Source of the DNA: Bacteroidales bacterium UBA1800 | GTDB taxonomy: Bacteria; Bacteroidota; Bacteroidia; Bacteroidales; VadinHA17 | Length of the DNA: 43,695 bases | Direction: 5' to 3' | NCBI GenBank assembly: GCA_002319915.1 | Contig: DCFQ01000064.1 | Coordinates: 21,693 to 65,387 of the forward strand | Notes under the pieces: model-generated | Told to the model about the DNA's origin: nothing | Seen by the model: only the letters and a program-made list of their open reading frames with translations | Database searches by the model: none | Shown here: piece after piece, positions 1 to 9,225 of the stretch | How the letters are laid out: each line of letters opens with the position of its first letter | How positions within the stretch are numbered: the first letter of the stretch is position 1 | Made by a program: the position numbers and the translations under genes

Positions 1-948
1 GATTTCAGCCCGGGCGCATCATCATCCTCCGGACTGCCCATCACATATTCGAGCGATAATCCTTCTGTCGCTGAAATTAGCGGGGGCTTCATCAGGGTAA
101 AAGGAACAGGAACAGCTGTTATTACGGCAGCTCAGCCTGGTGATGAGAGCTTCGATCCTTCGGAGCAGGTTCAGCAGACAGTTACGGTGACGAAAGCGAT
201 GCTGACAGTAACCGCCGAAAATAAATCAAAAGCATACCTCTCGGCCATTCCGGTCCTTACCTTTACTTATTCCGGATTCGTTTACGGAGAATCGGCATCA
301 GTGATCGACACCGAACCGTCAGCATCCACAGATGCGCAGGAGAGCTCGGCTGTTGGCGATTATCCCATCACCGTTGGGGGAGGAAGCGACGACAATTATG
401 ATTTCACATATATTGACGGAACGCTGGCCATTACAAAGATCCCCCAGAGCGTCAGCTTTACGGCATTCCCATTGACTATCCATGTGAATGAGACCTTCCA
501 GCTCGAAGCCGCTTCGACCTCCGGCCTGGCAGTAACTTACGAAAGCCAGGATCCACAGGTTGCCCGGGTCACAGGCTCTGAACTTACCGGAGTATCAAAC
601 GGCACAGTTGTGATCCGTGCCTATCAGCAGGGTGATGATAATTACTCCGCTGCGGAGGCCACCATAACTGTGGAGGTGATATCGTCCTTTGACAATATAC
701 TTCACCTTTTCACTCCGAATAATGACGGCTTCAACGATCGCTGGGAGATCCCGGACCTCGGTTCGTACGGGAAATGTGATGTCAGGGTCTATAACCGGTG
801 GGGTAAGCTCGTCTTTAAATCCCCTGATTACCACAATGAGTGGGATGGCACCTCCAACGGGGCTGACCTGCCCGCAGCTGCATACTATTACGTCATAAAG
901 ACGGAAAACTCAGGAACATTAACCGGAACAGTAAATATTGTCAGATAA
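1..948 (+). CDS. Secreted Ig-like protein with type IX secretion type B (gliding-associated) C-terminal domain, 5' end outside window
   Basis: The frame is open from base 1, so this is the C-terminal 315 residues of a larger protein. An internal ATG at 187 is not a real start because the same frame continues upstream with Ig-like sequence. The visible part shows bacterial Ig-like (BIg2/MBG-like) repeats, for example the TYSSDNPSVAEISGG and TYESQDPQVARVTG stretches, rich in T, S, V and D. The last ~85 residues match the gliding-motility/CHU_C type B sorting domain: FTPNNDGFNDRWEIP, then VYNRWGKLVFKS, W-D-G-T and a final YYYVIKT strand. In this family the domain sends the protein through the type IX secretion system to the cell surface. 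The PorP/SprF gene 16 bases downstream is the usual partner of type B substrates. Probably an adhesin; the cargo role is not visible. Confidence 0.9.
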   Translation, partial: DFSPGASSSSGLPITYSSDNPSVAEISGGFIRVKGTGTAVITAAQPGDESFDPSEQVQQTVTVTKAMLTVTAENKSKAYLSAIPVLTFTYSGFVYGESASVIDTEPSASTDAQESSAVGDYPITVGGGSDDNYDFTYIDGTLAITKIPQSVSFTAFPLTIHVNETFQLEAASTSGLAVTYESQDPQVARVTGSELTGVSNGTVVIRAYQQGDDNYSAAEATITVEVISSFDNILHLFTPNNDGFNDRWEIPDLGSYGKCDVRVYNRWGKLVFKSPDYHNEWDGTSNGADLPAAAYYYVIKTENSGTLTGTVNIVR

Positions 949-964
949 AAAGAAGCACCTGATC

Positions 965-1882
965 ATGAAAAAGTATATTATTTCTGCAGCCGCACTTCTT
1001 TATTCAGTGATTATTTCGGCACAGCAGATGCCGATTTCCGAAAGCTACTTCCTGGACAAATATTCACTGTCGCCCTCGTATGCGGGACATTTTAACCCGG
1101 GAACACTTTTTATGGGCTTCCGGAGCGACTGGAGCGGTATCAAGGGCGGACCAAAGACCGTCAGGATAGCTTACAGCGACATGATTTCTGCCAATGCCGG
1201 GTACGGGGGAAGGGTGATCTATGATAAAGCGGGGATCTTTGACCAGCTTTATGTCCTTGGCACTTACTCCTACAGCGTCAGGCTTACGGGCGATCATAGG
1301 ATTTTGCTGGCCTTGTCGGCCGGGATCTATAACAACAAGATCAATTTCTCCGATTATTACAATGACCCGAATTATAATCTCGATCCCGCACTCACTCAGC
1401 AGGATGTGAAATCGAAGCTGAAATTCATGTCTGACTTTTCTGCACTTTATGTCTTCAAGGGCTTGGAAGCCGGTATCATGTTCGCTAACATAAATTTCGG
1501 GGATGCGAAGTACAGAGATGTCGACGTCACGTACAAGCCTCTTGCCAATTACCAGGTCCATGCAGCATACAATTACGGCATTAACGACCGCTGGACGATC
1601 AATCCTCTGGCTTACCTGAGGGGCGGCAGATACATTAAGAGCCAGCTGGGGATAGGTACCAGGATCATTTACCAGGATAACCTGTGGGCCGGGATCTCAT
1701 ACAGGGATCCTTCAATTGTAGGTATCGGCATTGGGGCAAATATTACGGGAGGGATAAGGTTCTCCTATAACTTCAATTTCGCAACTTCGGTTGCCATGGG
1801 CATCTACAACAACCATGAATTTGCCCTGGGAGTTGACCTTGGAAAGCTCATCAGGAAGCCCGGTAGTCCTGCTGAAAAATAA
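965..1882 (+). CDS. PorP/SprF family type IX secretion outer-membrane protein
   Basis: A 305-residue protein with an N-terminal signal peptide (MKKYIISAAALLYSVIISAQQ). It is followed by the family's typical opening (YFLDKYSLSPSYAGH, then FMGFRSDWSGIKGGPKTV) and alternating aromatic/polar strands that fit an outer-membrane beta-barrel. PorP/SprF proteins bind type B sorting domains at the surface and are often encoded directly after the protein they serve, as here. The frame could start at a TTG at 938 overlapping the upstream stop. The ATG at 965 is preferred because the signal peptide begins exactly there. Length and sequence look intact. Family assignment is strong; the substrate is inferred from adjacency. 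Confidence 0.9.
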   Translation: MKKYIISAAALLYSVIISAQQMPISESYFLDKYSLSPSYAGHFNPGTLFMGFRSDWSGIKGGPKTVRIAYSDMISANAGYGGRVIYDKAGIFDQLYVLGTYSYSVRLTGDHRILLALSAGIYNNKINFSDYYNDPNYNLDPALTQQDVKSKLKFMSDFSALYVFKGLEAGIMFANINFGDAKYRDVDVTYKPLANYQVHAAYNYGINDRWTINPLAYLRGGRYIKSQLGIGTRIIYQDNLWAGISYRDPSIVGIGIGANITGGIRFSYNFNFATSVAMGIYNNHEFALGVDLGKLIRKPGSPAEK

Positions 1883-1979
1883 GGGTTACACAGAGAGCGC
1901 GGAGAAGACACGGAGAGCACGGAGAGAAAAAAACAGTCTCTGTGCTTTCCATCTCTGCTCAGTGTTCTCTGTATAACCC
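1883..1979. repeat. Imperfect palindrome, ACACAGAG-type intergenic element 1
   Basis: Outer arms GGGTTACACAGAGA (1883-1896) and TCTCTGTATAACCC (1966-1979) pair with one mismatch. Inside are short direct copies of CACGGAGAG and a second arm pair (GCACGGAGA with TCTCTGTGC), so the whole 97 bases can fold as one long hairpin. It lies just after the PorP/SprF stop and may end that transcript. The ACACAGAG...CTCTGTGT core recurs at 9167 and 17160. Confidence 0.75.
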
Positions 1980-1980
1980 A

Positions 1981-2012
1981 TTTGATTCATCGCCTCAAAT
2001 TGACTAATTTTA
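1981..2012 (+). promoter_or_regulatory. Putative Bacteroidota promoter for the cyclophilin gene
   Basis: TTTG at 1981-1984 and TAATTTTA at 2005-2012, 20 bases apart, match the Bacteroidota -33/-7 pattern (TTTG ... TAnnTTTG) except for the last base. They place transcription start about 20 bases before the ATG at 2039. This supports rejecting the upstream TTG at 1982 as start codon. Confidence 0.5.
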
Positions 2013-2038
2013 CAGCCTGTAATCAAGTCACGTCAGCC

Positions 2039-2626
2039 ATGAAAAAATCAATCGTTGTATTAATGACCGCAATGGTTCTCATTAATTTATCTATTTTTGC
2101 CCAACCCAAAAAAACTCAGCAGGTGCAGAAAAAATTTGTGATCCACACTGATTACGGTGACATGAAAGGGATTCTCTACAATGAGACGCCCAAACACCGC
2201 GACAACTTTGTAAAACTAGTCAAATCAGGCTATTATGACGGAACACTCTTCCATCGTGTAATACCCGGCTTTATGATCCAGGGCGGGGATCCCGACTCCA
2301 AAACAGCTAAACCAGGACAAATGCTGGGTATGGGGGGCCCGGGATATACCATTCCGGCCGAATTCAATACTAAGCTCCTTCATAAAAAAGGCGCTCTAGC
2401 CGCCGCCCGGCGCGGAGGTCCTTCAAACCCTGAAAAAGCTTCGTCCGGGTCCCAGTTCTACATCGTAGAGGCAGAGAAAGGCACACATCAGCTCGACAAT
2501 GATTATACGGTATTCGGTGAGATCACCGATGGCCTCGAAGTAATATCCAAAATTGCAGCCGTTCCCAGGGACAAGTCCGACCGTCCTCTGAAGGATGTCA
2601 AAATGACAATTAAGCTGGTGGAGTAA
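2039..2626 (+). CDS. Secreted peptidyl-prolyl cis-trans isomerase (cyclophilin type)
   Basis: A 195-residue protein. Residues 1-22 form a signal peptide ending in IFAQ, so the enzyme acts in the periplasm or outside. The cyclophilin fold follows: TDYGDMKGILYNETPKHRDNF, the catalytic FHRVIPGFMIQGGDP stretch (the catalytic Arg is in FHR), ASSGSQFYIVEA and YTVFGEITDGLEVI. It would speed proline isomerisation during folding of exported proteins. The start is the ATG at 2039, because the 19 residues that could be added upstream (TTG at 1982) precede the signal peptide and lie in the promoter. It stands alone between the palindrome at 1883 and an independent lipoprotein gene. Confidence 0.93.
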   Translation: MKKSIVVLMTAMVLINLSIFAQPKKTQQVQKKFVIHTDYGDMKGILYNETPKHRDNFVKLVKSGYYDGTLFHRVIPGFMIQGGDPDSKTAKPGQMLGMGGPGYTIPAEFNTKLLHKKGALAAARRGGPSNPEKASSGSQFYIVEAEKGTHQLDNDYTVFGEITDGLEVISKIAAVPRDKSDRPLKDVKMTIKLVE

Positions 2627-2754
2627 AGATCCTCCGGCAGAGGCTGTTATGGAATGAATGACAGCCGATTATCGCGGATAAAGGCAATATCCGGCAGGCA
2701 TTGGCGTTTTCAATATGCAATAAGATCCTGTCATTAACCTTTATCTGAACGATT

Positions 2755-3669
2755 ATGAAGAGAATTGCTTTTTTGCTGGCGATTATTCTCCTTTCGTTGG
2801 CTTCGTGCAGGAAAGAATCGGACACCAAATCCGATTCGTTTATCCTGACCGGGATAAAAAACGCAAAGGGCTCTGAAATCGTGACGGTTAAGATCGATTC
2901 GGGAGTGATCCATTCAGTCCCGATAGACTGTCACATCCTTGGATCGACCGTTTATGATCCGACTTCCGGCGGTTATGGCTATGTCGACTGCGATTCGATG
3001 TTCAACCTTGTGAACCCGGCCACGGGAACCCTGATACGATCGTTCAAAGTCCCCGGGTTCCTGAGCCAGTGCGTAATCGACGACGAGGAAAACACCCTGA
3101 TAGGGTTCTACTCTGTTTTCCTTTTCAAGGGCGGGTCAAAATCCTCCCAGGAAATGACGATTACCAATTATGTGGTAAAAATAGCCCTGGAGAGCGGGGA
3201 AATTCTGGCCAATAACACAATAGATGTCGGGGACGGTGTTTATGGCTGCATATGCTACTTCAACCAGGAGGAAAAAGGCTATGTACTGGAGCGCGCCGAC
3301 AATACGCTGATAACCATCAATCCGTCGACCGGAGAAATAGTTAAGTCCGTCAGCGTCGGCACCTCGATAAGCGGCGCCATCTACAATCCTGATGACAAAA
3401 CCATTATCGGGTTCACTTACCTGGCCGAAACGGACCGGAACTACATTAAGGTCATTAATGCGGAAACAGGCGAGCAGATCCTGAGCACCGAGATCAAGCA
3501 GCGTGACAACTACCTCGGATGCATTTCGGGGTATGATCCGGCTAACAACAGCTACATACTGGTCAATGCTGATAATGAAGTCCTCTTCATCGATACATCG
3601 ACCGGAGAAATATCAAAATCTTACAAGCTTCCGGAAACGATGTCGGATATCAGGTTCCGGAAAGAATAA
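2755..3669 (+). CDS. Lipoprotein with beta-propeller-like repeats, function unknown
   Basis: 304 residues. The N-terminus is a lipoprotein signal with lipobox LASC (Cys19), so it is probably anchored in a membrane. The rest is built from repeats of about 45-50 residues of the type 'Y(D/N)P..K.I.GF.Y......I.VIN..TGE.I.S', e.g. NPSTGEIVKSVSVG, NAETGEQILSTEI and DTSTGEISKSYKL. This pattern resembles YVTN/PQQ-type beta-propellers. No catalytic motif is visible. It has its own short upstream region and no clear operon partner. Binding or scaffolding on the surface is a guess only. Confidence 0.75.
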   Translation: MKRIAFLLAIILLSLASCRKESDTKSDSFILTGIKNAKGSEIVTVKIDSGVIHSVPIDCHILGSTVYDPTSGGYGYVDCDSMFNLVNPATGTLIRSFKVPGFLSQCVIDDEENTLIGFYSVFLFKGGSKSSQEMTITNYVVKIALESGEILANNTIDVGDGVYGCICYFNQEEKGYVLERADNTLITINPSTGEIVKSVSVGTSISGAIYNPDDKTIIGFTYLAETDRNYIKVINAETGEQILSTEIKQRDNYLGCISGYDPANNSYILVNADNEVLFIDTSTGEISKSYKLPETMSDIRFRKE

Positions 3670-3980
3670 AGCATAAAAAGCCGGTTTGACCGGGCCTGAG
3701 GCGAAATGATCATTTTTCTCGTGATCACGACGCCGAAGGTGTTTTTCTCTCTCTCTGATAATGATCCTTCCGTGGTTTGCTGTAGATGGAAACTCCATTT
3801 TATAAGCACCGGAAGGATTTTTTTTTACGTTAACCCCCGGCTTTTACTTTTTGCCAAATGAAAGTCAGAGTCTTTTTCAATTTATATTCTTTCAGCTCAG
3901 AAATTAGCATAAATCAGAAGTTCATCTCAACATAAAATAATTTACTTTGTTTCTGTAAGAAATTTGATCCAGGCAGGAAA
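3670..3980. other. Intergenic region with possible promoter for the MFS gene
   Basis: This 311-base AT-rich gap has no convincing gene on either strand; short open frames on the minus strand have no recognisable content. TTACTTTG at 3942-3949, 31 bases before the next ATG, resembles the Bacteroidota -7 box with one mismatch. A weak CCGGTTTGACCGG hairpin near 3681 could act as a terminator. Nothing else was seen. Confidence 0.4.
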
Positions 3981-5186
3981 ATGAAAGGAAACAGAAACAC
4001 CGCAGATCCGCGAACTTTCTTTTTCCTTGTTTTGCCCTCAGGCATAAGCCAGGGCTTCATTACAGTCTCTCTCCCCTTCATACTTGTAAAACACGGGTTC
4101 CCGGTTTCTGTAGCAGCATCGCTGACTGCCCTCGGTATTTCGTCAAACATCTGGCGCTTTGTCCTGGCACCCATGACCGACATTTCCTTCAGCCTCCATA
4201 AATGGTATGTTGCCGGCAATATTCTATGTGCACTGACCCTCGGCTCACTGGGATTCATCACTCTTCATCCCGGGTCAATGGGAATGCTGACATTGTTTGT
4301 TTTTATCTCCCAAATAGCTGCAAACCTGATAGTTGCCCCTGTAGGCGGACTCATGGCCAAGACCGTTGCCGCAGAGAAAAAGGGAAGGGCAGGCGGATGG
4401 TACCAGGCAGGGAATGTCGGCGGGGAAGGGCTTGGTGGCGGTGCAGGGATCTGGTTGTTCACGCATTATTCATTTCAAACGGCTGTCATTGCATTATCAA
4501 TTGTAATTTTAGCCAGCAACCTGGCTCTCAGGTACATACCTCAGGTTTATGCTGAAAAGGGAATAGCGGTAAGAGAGAAATTCCGGATGATGGGGGCTGA
4601 CCTCAGAAGCCTTATCCAATCACCCCTCACTGTTTTCATAATGATTTTGATCATCCTTCCGATCGGGATCGGGGCGGCAACCAATCTATGGTCATCGGTG
4701 GCCGGCGACTGGAATGTAAATGCCGATACGGTCGCCCTGGTGACCGGGTCGCTGAGCGCCGTGGCAAGCGTGGCCGGAAGTGTTGCCGGAGGCTGGGTCG
4801 CCGACCGCTCAGGAAGATGGACCGCATACTTCGGAGCCGGGATCTTAATGGCGGTTGTGACACTGGGGATGACGTTTTTCAGATACCGGCCCGAGCCATA
4901 TATTACAGGCGTCCTTTTATATGCTGTGACTTACGGAATGGCCAACGCCGCATTTTCGGGGATTGTGCTGAGTGCGATCGGGAAAGGCATGGCCTCAACA
5001 AAGTATGCCATCCTTTCATCGCTGGGAAATATCCCTTACCCGTATATGACCATTATCGACGGATGGCTTCACGATTCCTACGGGGTTAGGACCATGCTGC
5101 TCGGGGAAACAATTCTTGGAATGTGCTTTATATTCATCATGCTGCTTGCATTGACAAGGCTGAGAGCAAAAAAGATACTCATATGA
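3981..5186 (+). CDS. MFS/AmpG-like permease
   Basis: 401 residues with about 12 hydrophobic segments and short loops, the size of a major facilitator protein. It opens with LPSGISQGFITVSLPFILVKHGFPV and LGISSNIWRFVLAPMTD, which resembles the AmpG/PAT branch of the superfamily (muropeptide or acetyl-CoA transporters), including the acidic/basic loop after TM2. A glycine-rich segment, GGWYQAGNVGGEGLGGGAGIW, lies in the middle, and WVADRSGRWTAYFGAG is the second-half copy of the A-motif loop. It acts in the inner membrane. The substrate cannot be read from sequence; anhydro-muropeptide is possible but unproven. The C39-like lipoprotein follows 44 bases downstream and may be co-transcribed. Confidence 0.8.
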   Translation: MKGNRNTADPRTFFFLVLPSGISQGFITVSLPFILVKHGFPVSVAASLTALGISSNIWRFVLAPMTDISFSLHKWYVAGNILCALTLGSLGFITLHPGSMGMLTLFVFISQIAANLIVAPVGGLMAKTVAAEKKGRAGGWYQAGNVGGEGLGGGAGIWLFTHYSFQTAVIALSIVILASNLALRYIPQVYAEKGIAVREKFRMMGADLRSLIQSPLTVFIMILIILPIGIGAATNLWSSVAGDWNVNADTVALVTGSLSAVASVAGSVAGGWVADRSGRWTAYFGAGILMAVVTLGMTFFRYRPEPYITGVLLYAVTYGMANAAFSGIVLSAIGKGMASTKYAILSSLGNIPYPYMTIIDGWLHDSYGVRTMLLGETILGMCFIFIMLLALTRLRAKKILI

Positions 5187-5230
5187 GAACGATTCCGCCT
5201 ATATTGATTTCATCAATCTGAAAACCAGAC

Positions 5231-5833
5231 ATGAGAAAGGCATTTTTGCTGATCATTATTTACGCAGCAATTTCAGGATGCGCTCCAATCTTCAGGAAAG
5301 CGCTCGATTTCCCGGTAACAAGGCAGGCTTATGATTACAGCTGCGGACCGAGTGCCGTCCAGGCAGTGATGGCATACTACGGCATCGATTTCAGGGAATC
5401 GCAGCTTATCGATACGCTAAGGACAGACAAAAATGATGGGACCCTTGTCAGGCATATTGTAAATTTCCTCCATTCCGAGGGATTCTCAGTCGATGTGAAA
5501 GAACACATGAACAAGGAGGACCTGTTCAGATATATCGACAGGAAGATCCCGGTCATTGTACTGATCCAGGCCTGGGGGGATAACGCTGATTTCAATAATC
5601 ATTACGCCGATACCTGGAAAGATGGACATTTTGTCGTCGTTACAGGGTACAGCAGGAAGAATATTCTGTTTTCCGATCCCTGCCTGTTCAGAACCGGGTA
5701 TATCCCGATAGCTGAATTCATGGAACGGTGGCATGATTATGACGAAGGCGATACCGGGACATATCATCTCGGCCTTGCCGTTTACGGGAAAGAGCCAAAA
5801 TTTTCACACAGGCACCCGGAGAGGATCAAATAA
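5231..5833 (+). CDS. C39-like cysteine peptidase lipoprotein
   Basis: 200 residues. The lipobox AISGC (Cys17) marks it as a lipoprotein. The remaining sequence is a papain-fold C39-type domain: Gln32 (oxyanion hole), Cys38 in YSCGPSAVQ, His133 in DGHFVVVTGY and Asp149 in LFSDP, so the catalytic set is complete. C39 domains usually cut double-glycine leader peptides as part of bacteriocin ABC exporters; here the domain stands alone on a lipid anchor, with no ABC subunits nearby. It follows the AmpG-like permease closely. A role in cell-envelope peptide processing is inference. Confidence 0.8.
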   Translation: MRKAFLLIIIYAAISGCAPIFRKALDFPVTRQAYDYSCGPSAVQAVMAYYGIDFRESQLIDTLRTDKNDGTLVRHIVNFLHSEGFSVDVKEHMNKEDLFRYIDRKIPVIVLIQAWGDNADFNNHYADTWKDGHFVVVTGYSRKNILFSDPCLFRTGYIPIAEFMERWHDYDEGDTGTYHLGLAVYGKEPKFSHRHPERIK

Positions 5834-5965
5834 ACAGCGTGTTGCTGTTTCCTTCAACCTGCCGTAAGAGAAATTTATTTGCTCGGGAAATTCCACTCAC
5901 CGAAACCTGAAATATATTTCCGGTAAATTAAAATTCGTCTTGTCAATTATCTGTCGTAATTTTAT

Positions 5966-8900
5966 ATGTCGTTTCGTCTTCTGTTCCACAAGCAATTACC
6001 GGATTTTAGATTCTTCAAACCTGAAAACCTACTTAGCATGTGCGCTGGCAAATTGAAAAAAAGACCTGATCTTTCTCACGCGGAACCCGCCAGAAACGCA
6101 AGGGGAAAATCCGGAGATCCCTATACCGGGAGCTCAGAAGCCAGGAGTGATCTGCTTTTGCAGACGGTTCTGGAAAACACGCTCGATCCCGTTTACATAA
6201 AAGATAAGGAGAGCAGGGTGGTCATGTGCAACCAGGCCCTGGAGAAAGTTGTCGGAAAGCCGATGTCGGAGATCGTCGGGAAAACTGACAGTGAATATTA
6301 CCAGAACCTTGAAGTGGGTGCGAAGCTGCGGGAACATGACCTGCTGGTGATGAATACGGGAAAGAGTCACACCTTGGAGGAAACTATCAATTCACCCGAG
6401 GGATTCAGGACTTACATATCGGTCAAGAATCCCTGGCGCAACAGGAACGGAGAGGTGATAGGCATTGTCGGCATCTCTCATGATATAACCGCCCGGAAAC
6501 AGATGGAAAAATCCCTCGAGGAATCGGAAAAAAGATACAGGGAGCTCGTAAAATATGCCCCGGTAGGTATCTATGAAGTCGATTTCAGGACAAAAAAGCT
6601 TATCAGTGTCAATGAAGCCATGGCTATTCTGACAGGTTATTCGACCGATGAGCTTCTTTCGATGGATGTCATGGAGCTTCTTGACGATGAGAGCAAGATC
6701 CTATTCCAGTCCAGGATAGAAAGAATGTTCGGGGGAATAGGGGAAAAGGAGAACGTTGAGTACAATATCGTGAAAAAGGATGGAGGGATCATCCGGGCCG
6801 TGCTGAATATAAAGTTCAAAACCGATGAGAAAGGGGTCCCTGTTGGAGCAATGGTTGTAGGGTACGACGTCACAGAAGCCAGGGACGCCGAGAGGATCCT
6901 CAACGAAAGCCGGCAGAAATACCAGTCCCTGATTGAGACGAACGATGATTTTATCTGGGAGACCGACATAAATGGCAATTACACATATTGCAGTCCCCAG
7001 ATGGAAAAACTCTGGGGATTGAAGCCGGAGGAAATGATCGGCAAAGCCCCTTTCGAGATAATGACCGAAAAGTACCGCGGAAGGGTAAAAGAATTCTTTA
7101 AAAGGCTTGCCGTACACCCCGTGCCCTTCAAGGGCGTTGTAACTACCTCTGTAGTAAAGGATAATCGTACAGTATATGTCGATACAAACGGGGTGCCTTT
7201 TTATGATTCCAAAGGAAAGCTGGCAGGTTTCAGGGGAATTTCCAGAGATATTACTGAAAGGATGGCGATCGAGGAATCGTTGCGAAAGAGCGAGAAGAAG
7301 TACATGGAGCTGGTTACCAATGCAAGGAGTATAATAATCCAGGTCAATACTTCAGGGATGGTCACATTTATGAATGAATTCGGATTGTCTTTCTTCGGAT
7401 TCGGAAGTGATGAGATCCTGGGAAGACTTGTTTCAGAGACAATTGTTCCGAGGGTAGAAAGCACCGGCAGGGACCTCAAACCGATGCTCGAAGAGATATT
7501 CAGTGATCCGGACAGGTATTCGATCAATATCAATGAAAATGTCAAAAAGAACGGGGAAAGGGTCTGGATTGAATGGTACAATAAATCACTACATGACGAT
7601 GACGGAAACAGGATAGGACACATGGCCATCGGGATCGATATTACCGGCAGGGTAAAGGCCGAAGAATCGCTCAAGCTCAGCGAAGAGAGGCTCAGGTCGG
7701 TCCTTGATGCCGCGAAGGAATCGATCTACATGTTCGACAGGGAGGGCATGATCACTCTTTCAAATGCAACCGGTCTCAAAAGATTTCAGAATATCCCGGA
7801 AAAGGATTTTGTTGGTCATAGCATCACCGAATTCCTTGATTATGAGCTGGCAGCTAACCGTAAGAAGAAACTAGATGAGGTCTTACTTACCGGGAGAGAG
7901 CTTGACTTTGAGGATGAACGCAACGGCAGGATCTATCACAACACTTTTATGCCGGTATTCAGGGACAATGAAGTGATCAATGTCGCCACCTTCAGTTCCG
8001 ATATAACCGAACGCATAGCAGCTGAAAAAAAGCTTGCCAATTCGCAGGAAAAGCTCAGGATTGCCGTCGAGAACGGGAACATCGGGATCTGGGAATGGGA
8101 CATGAAATCAGGGGCAGTGGCCTGGGATGAAAGGACCGAAATAATGTTCGGCCTCAGGCCGGGAACCTTCGGAAATACATTCGATGCCTTCATGAGCCTG
8201 GTAAACGAAGAGGATATTCCGCATATCCAGAAAGCCATCACAGACACTCTCGACAGGGGAATTCCCTTTGAAACAATTTTCAGGCTCAGCCATAAAGGAG
8301 GCAAACCACGGTATATAAGCAGCAAGGCCTTATTGAACAGGGATAACGAAGGCCGGCCTCTCAGCATGACCGGCGTATCAATTGATGTGACTGCCTTGAA
8401 GGAGGGAACCGAGACGCTGATACTTAAGCTCAACGAGGACCTGCTGCGTTCGAACAGGGATCTCCAGAGTTTTGCGTACGTGGCCTCCCACGACCTCCAG
8501 GAACCGCTGAGGACCATCACCAGCTTTACTCAACTTCTCTCCCACCATTACAAGGATACCCTTGATGAAAGAGCCCGGGAGTACATTGAGTTTATCGTCG
8601 AGGGAGCTGTAAGGATGTATGACCTCCTGAATGCCCTCCTCGAATATTCAAGAATACACAGCAAGGGCAAGACATTCCAGAGGGTCGAACTGAATAAGGT
8701 CCTTGCAGGGGCCGTAAAGAATCTCGCCTTTTCGATCAAGGAAAGCAATGCAAAAATAACATCCGGGAAGCTGCCGGTTGTCCATGCTGATGAGGGACAG
8801 ATGGTCCAGCTTTTCCAGAACCTTCTTTCCAACAGCATCAAGTTCAGCACTGATACTCCCAGGATCCATGTTTCCTCAAAAACCGAATCCGGTAATTATG

Positions 8901-9127
8901 TTATCTCTGTCAGGGATGAGGGGATGGGAATTGAACCCCAGTATTTCGAGAGGATCTTCCAGATCTTCCAGCGGCTTCACACCAGGGAACAGTACGAGGG
9001 AACAGGGATAGGCCTTGCGATCTGCAAGAGGATAGTAGAGCGGCATGGAGGATCTATCTGGGTTGAATCCGAACCGGGAAAGGGATCAACCTTTGTTATT
9101 AAGCTGTCAAAGGAAAGGACAAGATGA
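5966..9127 (+). CDS. Multi-PAS sensor histidine kinase
   Basis: 1053 residues with no signal peptide and no clear membrane segment, so a cytoplasmic sensor. Six PAS/PAC units follow each other (about residues 60-180, 187-305, 311-435, 440-560, 567-685 and 690-815), each ending in a 'G(I)..DIT.R...E..L..SE' linker. Next come a phytochrome-type dimerisation domain with the phospho-acceptor His in VASHDLQEPLR (~860) and an ATPase domain with N box LFQNLLSNSIKF, G1 VRDEGMGI and G2 GTGIGLAI. There is no receiver domain, and no response regulator lies next to it, so it is an orphan kinase. The ATG at 5966 is listed; an ATG at 6038 (MCAGKLKK) is an alternative because a -7-like TAATTTTA at 5957-5964 abuts the first. 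Signals sensed are unknown. Confidence 0.9.
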   Translation: MSFRLLFHKQLPDFRFFKPENLLSMCAGKLKKRPDLSHAEPARNARGKSGDPYTGSSEARSDLLLQTVLENTLDPVYIKDKESRVVMCNQALEKVVGKPMSEIVGKTDSEYYQNLEVGAKLREHDLLVMNTGKSHTLEETINSPEGFRTYISVKNPWRNRNGEVIGIVGISHDITARKQMEKSLEESEKRYRELVKYAPVGIYEVDFRTKKLISVNEAMAILTGYSTDELLSMDVMELLDDESKILFQSRIERMFGGIGEKENVEYNIVKKDGGIIRAVLNIKFKTDEKGVPVGAMVVGYDVTEARDAERILNESRQKYQSLIETNDDFIWETDINGNYTYCSPQMEKLWGLKPEEMIGKAPFEIMTEKYRGRVKEFFKRLAVHPVPFKGVVTTSVVKDNRTVYVDTNGVPFYDSKGKLAGFRGISRDITERMAIEESLRKSEKKYMELVTNARSIIIQVNTSGMVTFMNEFGLSFFGFGSDEILGRLVSETIVPRVESTGRDLKPMLEEIFSDPDRYSININENVKKNGERVWIEWYNKSLHDDDGNRIGHMAIGIDITGRVKAEESLKLSEERLRSVLDAAKESIYMFDREGMITLSNATGLKRFQNIPEKDFVGHSITEFLDYELAANRKKKLDEVLLTGRELDFEDERNGRIYHNTFMPVFRDNEVINVATFSSDITERIAAEKKLANSQEKLRIAVENGNIGIWEWDMKSGAVAWDERTEIMFGLRPGTFGNTFDAFMSLVNEEDIPHIQKAITDTLDRGIPFETIFRLSHKGGKPRYISSKALLNRDNEGRPLSMTGVSIDVTALKEGTETLILKLNEDLLRSNRDLQSFAYVASHDLQEPLRTITSFTQLLSHHYKDTLDERAREYIEFIVEGAVRMYDLLNALLEYSRIHSKGKTFQRVELNKVLAGAVKNLAFSIKESNAKITSGKLPVVHADEGQMVQLFQNLLSNSIKFSTDTPRIHVSSKTESGNYVISVRDEGMGIEPQYFERIFQIFQRLHTREQYEGTGIGLAICKRIVERHGGSIWVESEPGKGSTFVIKLSKERTR

Positions 9128-9166
9128 TATTGGAATCCCCGGGTGATACACAGGCCAAAGATAAAA

Positions 9167-9206
9167 CAAGGAGTGACACAGAGATCCGGCTCTGTGTCAC
9201 TCCTTG
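9167..9206. terminator. Perfect 17-bp inverted repeat, bidirectional terminator (ACACAGAG-type element 2)
   Basis: Arms 9167-9183 and 9190-9206 are perfectly complementary over 17 bases around a 6-base loop, with the core GACACAGAG/CTCTGTGTC. The hairpin lies between two convergent genes ending at 9127 and 9226, the right place for a two-way terminator. It shares its core with the elements at 1883 and 17160. Confidence 0.85.
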
Positions 9207-9225
9207 AATTACCCGCCTCCGCGTA

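Noticed and set aside
938..964. TTG start for the PorP/SprF gene
   Set aside because: It would put nine residues before a complete signal peptide that begins at the ATG at 965.
7936..8520. Minus-strand open frame of 194 codons
   Set aside because: It is antisense to the sensor kinase PAS and HisKA region; its composition is serine/leucine-rich as expected for a shadow.
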